A stretch of 25,939 nucleotides of DNA, taken from the NCBI GenBank assembly GCA_040002995.1, contig JBDUDK010000050.1, positions 1 to 25,939 on the forward strand, given 5' to 3'. Positions 23,328 through 25,939 of this stretch are shown here, piece after piece. A program made the position numbers and the translations under genes. A model generated the notes under the pieces. It worked only from the letters and a program-made list of their open reading frames with translations. It did not search any database and was not told the origin of the DNA. Numbering within the stretch: position 1 is the first letter of the stretch; every line of letters starts with the position of its first letter. The DNA is from JBDUDK01 sp040002995 (GTDB taxonomy: Bacteria > Actinomycetota > Acidimicrobiia > Acidimicrobiales > Ilumatobacteraceae).

Positions 23328-24416
23328 GTGGCCCAACAGGTCAACGCCGTCGTTGCACGAACCGTGAAGAAGCCGGTGACCATCGAGACGATCGTGGTAC
23401 CCGATCCCGGGCCCGGCGAGGCACTCGTAGCGGTGCAGGCATGTGGGGTATGCCATACCGACCTGCACTATCGAGAGGGCGGCATCAACAACGACTTCCC
23501 GTTCCTGCTCGGACACGAAGCGGCGGGCGTCGTCGAGTCCGTTGGTCCCGGCGTCACGCACGTGGCACCCGGTGACTTCGTCATCCTGAACTGGAGGGCG
23601 GTCTGCGGAACGTGCCGGTCGTGTCGCAAGGGTAAGCCCTGGCTCTGCTTCTCGACGTTCAACGCCACGCAGAAGATGACGCTGAGCGATGGCACTGTTC
23701 TTTCTCCTGCGCTCGGCATCGGCGCGTTCGCGGAAAAGACGCTCGTGGCCGCGGGCCAATGCACGCCGGTTGACCCGGCCGCGTCACCGGCCACCGCCGG
23801 TCTGCTCGGGTGCGGTGTGATGGCGGGCCTGGGTGCGGCGATGTATACCGGCAACGTGCAGCGAGGCGACACCGTCGCGGTGTTCGGATGTGGAGGCGTC
23901 GGCGACGCGGCGATCGCGGGGGCCAAGCTCGCCGGCGCGTCGACGATCGTGGCGATCGACCTCGATCCTCGCAAGTTGCTGTGGGCGAAGGACTTCGGGG
24001 CGACGCACACCGTCGATGCATCGAAGGAAGACGCGGTGGCGGCGGTGATTGCCGCCACGGGAGGCCTGGGCGCCGACGTCTGCATCGAGGCGGTCGGCAA
24101 CCCGAAGGTGCTCGAACAGGCGTTCTTCGCGCGCGATCTCGCAGGGACGGTCGTACAGGTTGGCGTACCTACGCCGGCGATGCGCTTCCCCGACATACCG
24201 ATGATCGAGTTCTTCGGTCGGGGCGGCGCGCTCAAGCCGAGTTGGTACGGCGATTGCCTGCCATCGCGCGACTTCCCGATGCTCATCGACCTGCATCTGC
24301 AGGGCCGGCTCCCGCTCGAGAAGTTCGTCTCGGAGACGATCGGTCTCGACGGCGTCGAAGAGGCGTTTCACCGGATGGAGCGCGGCGAGGTCCTGCGCTC
24401 CGTCGTGGTCTTCTAG
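23328..24416 (+). CDS. mscR: S-(hydroxymethyl)mycothiol dehydrogenase
   Basis: A 362-residue zinc-dependent medium-chain dehydrogenase. It matches the mycothiol-dependent formaldehyde dehydrogenase (MscR/FadH) family closely in length and motifs: ACGVCHTDL, REGGIN, NWRAVCG and the C-terminal SSWYGDCLP-like segment (here PSWYGDCLP). Catalytic zinc ligands are Cys42, His63-Glu64 and Cys162; structural zinc is held by Cys93, Cys96, Cys99 and Cys107; the NAD loop GCGGVG is at 187-192. It oxidises the formaldehyde-mycothiol adduct to S-formylmycothiol, and can also act on S-nitrosomycothiol. The GTG start at 23328 follows AGAAGGGG. It shares an operon with the broken aminotransferase gene and converges with the TetR gene 6 bp away. 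It implies a mycothiol-producing host. Confidence 0.9.
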   Translation: MAQQVNAVVARTVKKPVTIETIVVPDPGPGEALVAVQACGVCHTDLHYREGGINNDFPFLLGHEAAGVVESVGPGVTHVAPGDFVILNWRAVCGTCRSCRKGKPWLCFSTFNATQKMTLSDGTVLSPALGIGAFAEKTLVAAGQCTPVDPAASPATAGLLGCGVMAGLGAAMYTGNVQRGDTVAVFGCGGVGDAAIAGAKLAGASTIVAIDLDPRKLLWAKDFGATHTVDASKEDAVAAVIAATGGLGADVCIEAVGNPKVLEQAFFARDLAGTVVQVGVPTPAMRFPDIPMIEFFGRGGALKPSWYGDCLPSRDFPMLIDLHLQGRLPLEKFVSETIGLDGVEEAFHRMERGEVLRSVVVF

Positions 24417-24422
24417 CGACCG

Positions 24423-25067
24423 TCAGGCGACGTGTTTGGCCGGGGTCTTGCGACTACGGCGGGGTTCCTTGAACGCGTTCGGGGCCAGGCCCAACTCTAC
24501 GCACGCGGATTGACGGACCCATTCGAGAAGCTGCTCGCGGCTGATGACCCCCTCGTGCACGGTGACCTGAACACCGAGGCCGTCGAGCAGCGCGGCGAGC
24601 CGCCACGCGGCACCGTGAGGGTCGCTGCAACGAAACGAGTGGTCGGCCACGCCCTCGCGTATCACCGACTCGAGGGCCTGCTTCCAGTGCAGATCGAGGT
24701 CTTGGGAGATCTTCTTCAGCGCCGGCGAACGGAGCGCTTCACCCCAGCCGTCGATCCAGAGCATCCAGCCCGACTCGGCCTCGGCGGGGGAGTACAGCTT
24801 GAAGACCTTGTCGAGCTTGGCCAGCGGCGAGCTGGCGGAATCGATCTCGGCGGCGACCCGCGCGAGGTCGATGGCGGCGGCGTACTGGAAGGCCTCGGCG
24901 AGAAGCTGATCCTTGGAGTCGAAGTGGTAGTGAATGAGGCCGGTGGACACGCCGAGCTTGTTGGCCACGTCGGAAACGCGCGTCGCGGCAAAGCCCCGCT
25001 CGATCACGACTTGGCAGGTCATCTCGAGGATTTCGGTGCGCCGTTCCTCGACGGTGGTCCTCTTCAC
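24423..25067 (-). CDS. TetR family regulator, BetI-like C-terminal domain
   Basis: A 214-residue TetR-family repressor. The N-terminal helix-turn-helix covers about residues 7-55, with VSDVANKLGVSTGLIHYHFDSKDQLL as the recognition region (read here as VSDVANKLG then STGLIHYHF). The C-terminal ligand domain has the WMLWIDGWGEALRSP pattern of BetI-like (TetR_C_6) regulators, which often respond to amines, choline-like compounds or aldehydes. The GTG at 25067 gives a normal N-terminus (VKRTTVEERR); the TTG at 25121 would add an odd leader. A TATCGT box lies 9 nt upstream. It lies downstream of the Rieske gene on the same strand. It probably controls that gene and, through the palindromes at 21752-21788, the aminotransferase operon. 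The inducer is unknown. Confidence 0.88.
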   Translation of the reverse strand: MKRTTVEERRTEILEMTCQVVIERGFAATRVSDVANKLGVSTGLIHYHFDSKDQLLAEAFQYAAAIDLARVAAEIDSASSPLAKLDKVFKLYSPAEAESGWMLWIDGWGEALRSPALKKISQDLDLHWKQALESVIREGVADHSFRCSDPHGAAWRLAALLDGLGVQVTVHEGVISREQLLEWVRQSACVELGLAPNAFKEPRRSRKTPAKHVA

Positions 25068-25107
25068 TAGCCGGGCACGATACAAGGCGCGGTCAGCCGC
25101 GACGCGT

Positions 25108-25122
25108 ATTGACGCTGTCAAT
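25108..25122. promoter_or_regulatory. Perfect 6-bp dyad at Rieske stop, upstream of TetR gene
   Basis: ATTGAC-GCT-GTCAAT is a perfect inverted repeat with a 3-bp centre. It overlaps the Rieske stop codon (25118-25120) and lies 40 bp before the TetR start. It could be an autoregulatory site, but its half-site differs from the ACTGA half-sites at 21752-21788. The stem is too short and lacks a T-tract, so it is not a terminator. Confidence 0.35.
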
Positions 25123-25939
25123 TGTGATCGAGTGCCTGGGCCAGCAGCCTGTGCACGTGGGCGACACCACGCTCGTGGACTGGTGCCAAGCGACCACGCG
25201 TGTCGATGCCCGCGTTGTAGCCACGCTGCACCGCCTCGCAGATGTCGAGGTCCTGCTCACCTACCCGGGTGCTGGCCTCGTGGTCGGCCTTGCGACGATC
25301 GTCGTCGACGTCGGGGTGCCAGAGCCGCACGTAGTCGACGCGCGTCGATCGCGGGCCGGCCGGAGTCAGCCAGAACGCGGATCCGTAGCGCGGGAAGATG
25401 CTCACGAGCAGGTTGGGCAACAGTGTGTAGTAGAGACCGCCAATGAACACATCGCCGACCTGCGTGCGAGTGACCGACGCCCACTCTGGATCAGTGGGGA
25501 GGCTGTTGGCGAGTGTTTCTTCGGCCGAGTTGCGGGATGAAGGGGACGGTCCCATGCGAGCGAGATGGTCCCTTCGGTGACGATTGGGTAGTCCCACCCT
25601 TTGACGATGAGCTCGGGGTGGATCCACGGCGTGTGGAAGTTCTCCGAGTAGTTCTCGACCATCGCTTTCCCGTTGAAGTTACGAACGGCGTACGGGCACT
25701 GAAGCAGGCGCGCGCTGACCGTGCCTTGCGCGACAGGAGCGCCCCGATGCCGGCACACGTTCAGGAAACCGCGCAGGCGCCCCTCGACGTCGCGCGCAAG
25801 GACAATTGGTACCTCTCCTGCGACGGTGGTGGCGTGGTACGAGCCGGGCGCGACCACATCGTCGGTGACGCCCACGCACGACCACCCGTGGCGGAAGATC
25901 CGTTCGAGCTCGAGTTCGTGGTGTCCGTCGTCCGCGTAC
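25118..25939 (-). pseudogene. Rieske oxygenase alpha subunit, partial, deleted and frameshifted
   Basis: This is the 3' part of a gene for a Rieske non-heme iron oxygenase alpha subunit; its start lies beyond the window. The N-terminal ELELERIFRHGWSCVG is typical. The cluster motif begins with CRH but its second half reads CPYA, where CPYH is required. The sequence then jumps straight to NGKAMVENYSENFHTPWIH, the iron-site motif, so roughly 70-80 residues between the two domains are missing in frame (junction near 25689). A one-base loss near 25556 then shifts the frame; the rest (FIGGLYYTLLPNLLVSIFPRYGS, GVAHVHRLL) ends at 25118. Such enzymes hydroxylate or demethylate small compounds. As written it could not hold a [2Fe-2S] cluster. 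Confidence 0.82.

Noticed and set aside
25108..25122. Transcription terminator for the Rieske gene
   Set aside because: The stem is only 6 bp with a 3-bp loop and no T-tract. It is kept only as a weak dyad.

Overview
The window is high-GC, densely coded DNA from an actinobacterium (Actinomycetota). Supporting points are GTG starts, many 4-bp ATGA/GTGA stop-start overlaps, a mycothiol-type formaldehyde dehydrogenase at 23328-24416, a Rv2258c-like methyltransferase, a MoxR/DUF58/DUF4129 operon, and many starts with a TANNNT -10 box only 6-8 nt upstream (probable leaderless mRNAs). A member of Acidimicrobiia would fit, but that rank is a guess. No RNA gene, insertion sequence, prophage or CRISPR array is visible, and no stretch over 300 bases lacks a gene. 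The largest gap is about 190 bp (17912-18103).

Layout. 1-2.6 kb: a crotonase-fold protein diverging from a hexapeptide acyltransferase, then a DoxX membrane protein overlapping a small anchored protein. 2.6-6.15 kb: two overlapping half-transporter genes that form a heterodimeric ABC exporter with one consensus and one degenerate ATP site. 6.15-10.25 kb (minus strand): a five-gene, fully overlapping operon encoding a DUF4129-like membrane protein, a small membrane protein, MoxR AAA+ ATPase, DUF58 protein and a further membrane protein. 10.29-11.9 kb: a phytoene-desaturase/PYROXD2-like FAD oxidoreductase. 11.9-13.0 kb (minus): a DmpA-type P1 peptidase. 13.0-17.0 kb (plus): acetylpolyamine-amidohydrolase-like deacetylase, aldehyde dehydrogenase and class III aminotransferase, which together look like a catabolic cassette for acetylated polyamines or a related diamine or amino acid. 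17.0-17.9 kb: a frameshifted AbiEi-like/DUF559 gene. 18.1-20.2 kb: agmatine deiminase overlapping a methyltransferase. 20.2-21.7 kb: a DUF2079 membrane protein.

21.75-25.94 kb is the most interesting part. Two palindromes of TetR-operator type precede a second class III aminotransferase gene broken by three indels. Next come an intact S-(hydroxymethyl)mycothiol dehydrogenase, a TetR/BetI-like regulator on the other strand, and a Rieske oxygenase alpha subunit that lacks the second half of its cluster motif, carries a frameshift and runs off the window. As a set this looks like a regulated pathway in which an oxygenase removes a methyl group as formaldehyde and the mycothiol enzyme detoxifies it. 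The oxygenase and aminotransferase now appear damaged, or the assembly contains errors there.

Three of the five apparent indels are single extra G residues in short G runs (read on the coding strand), so sequencing error must be separated from true decay before calling these pseudogenes.
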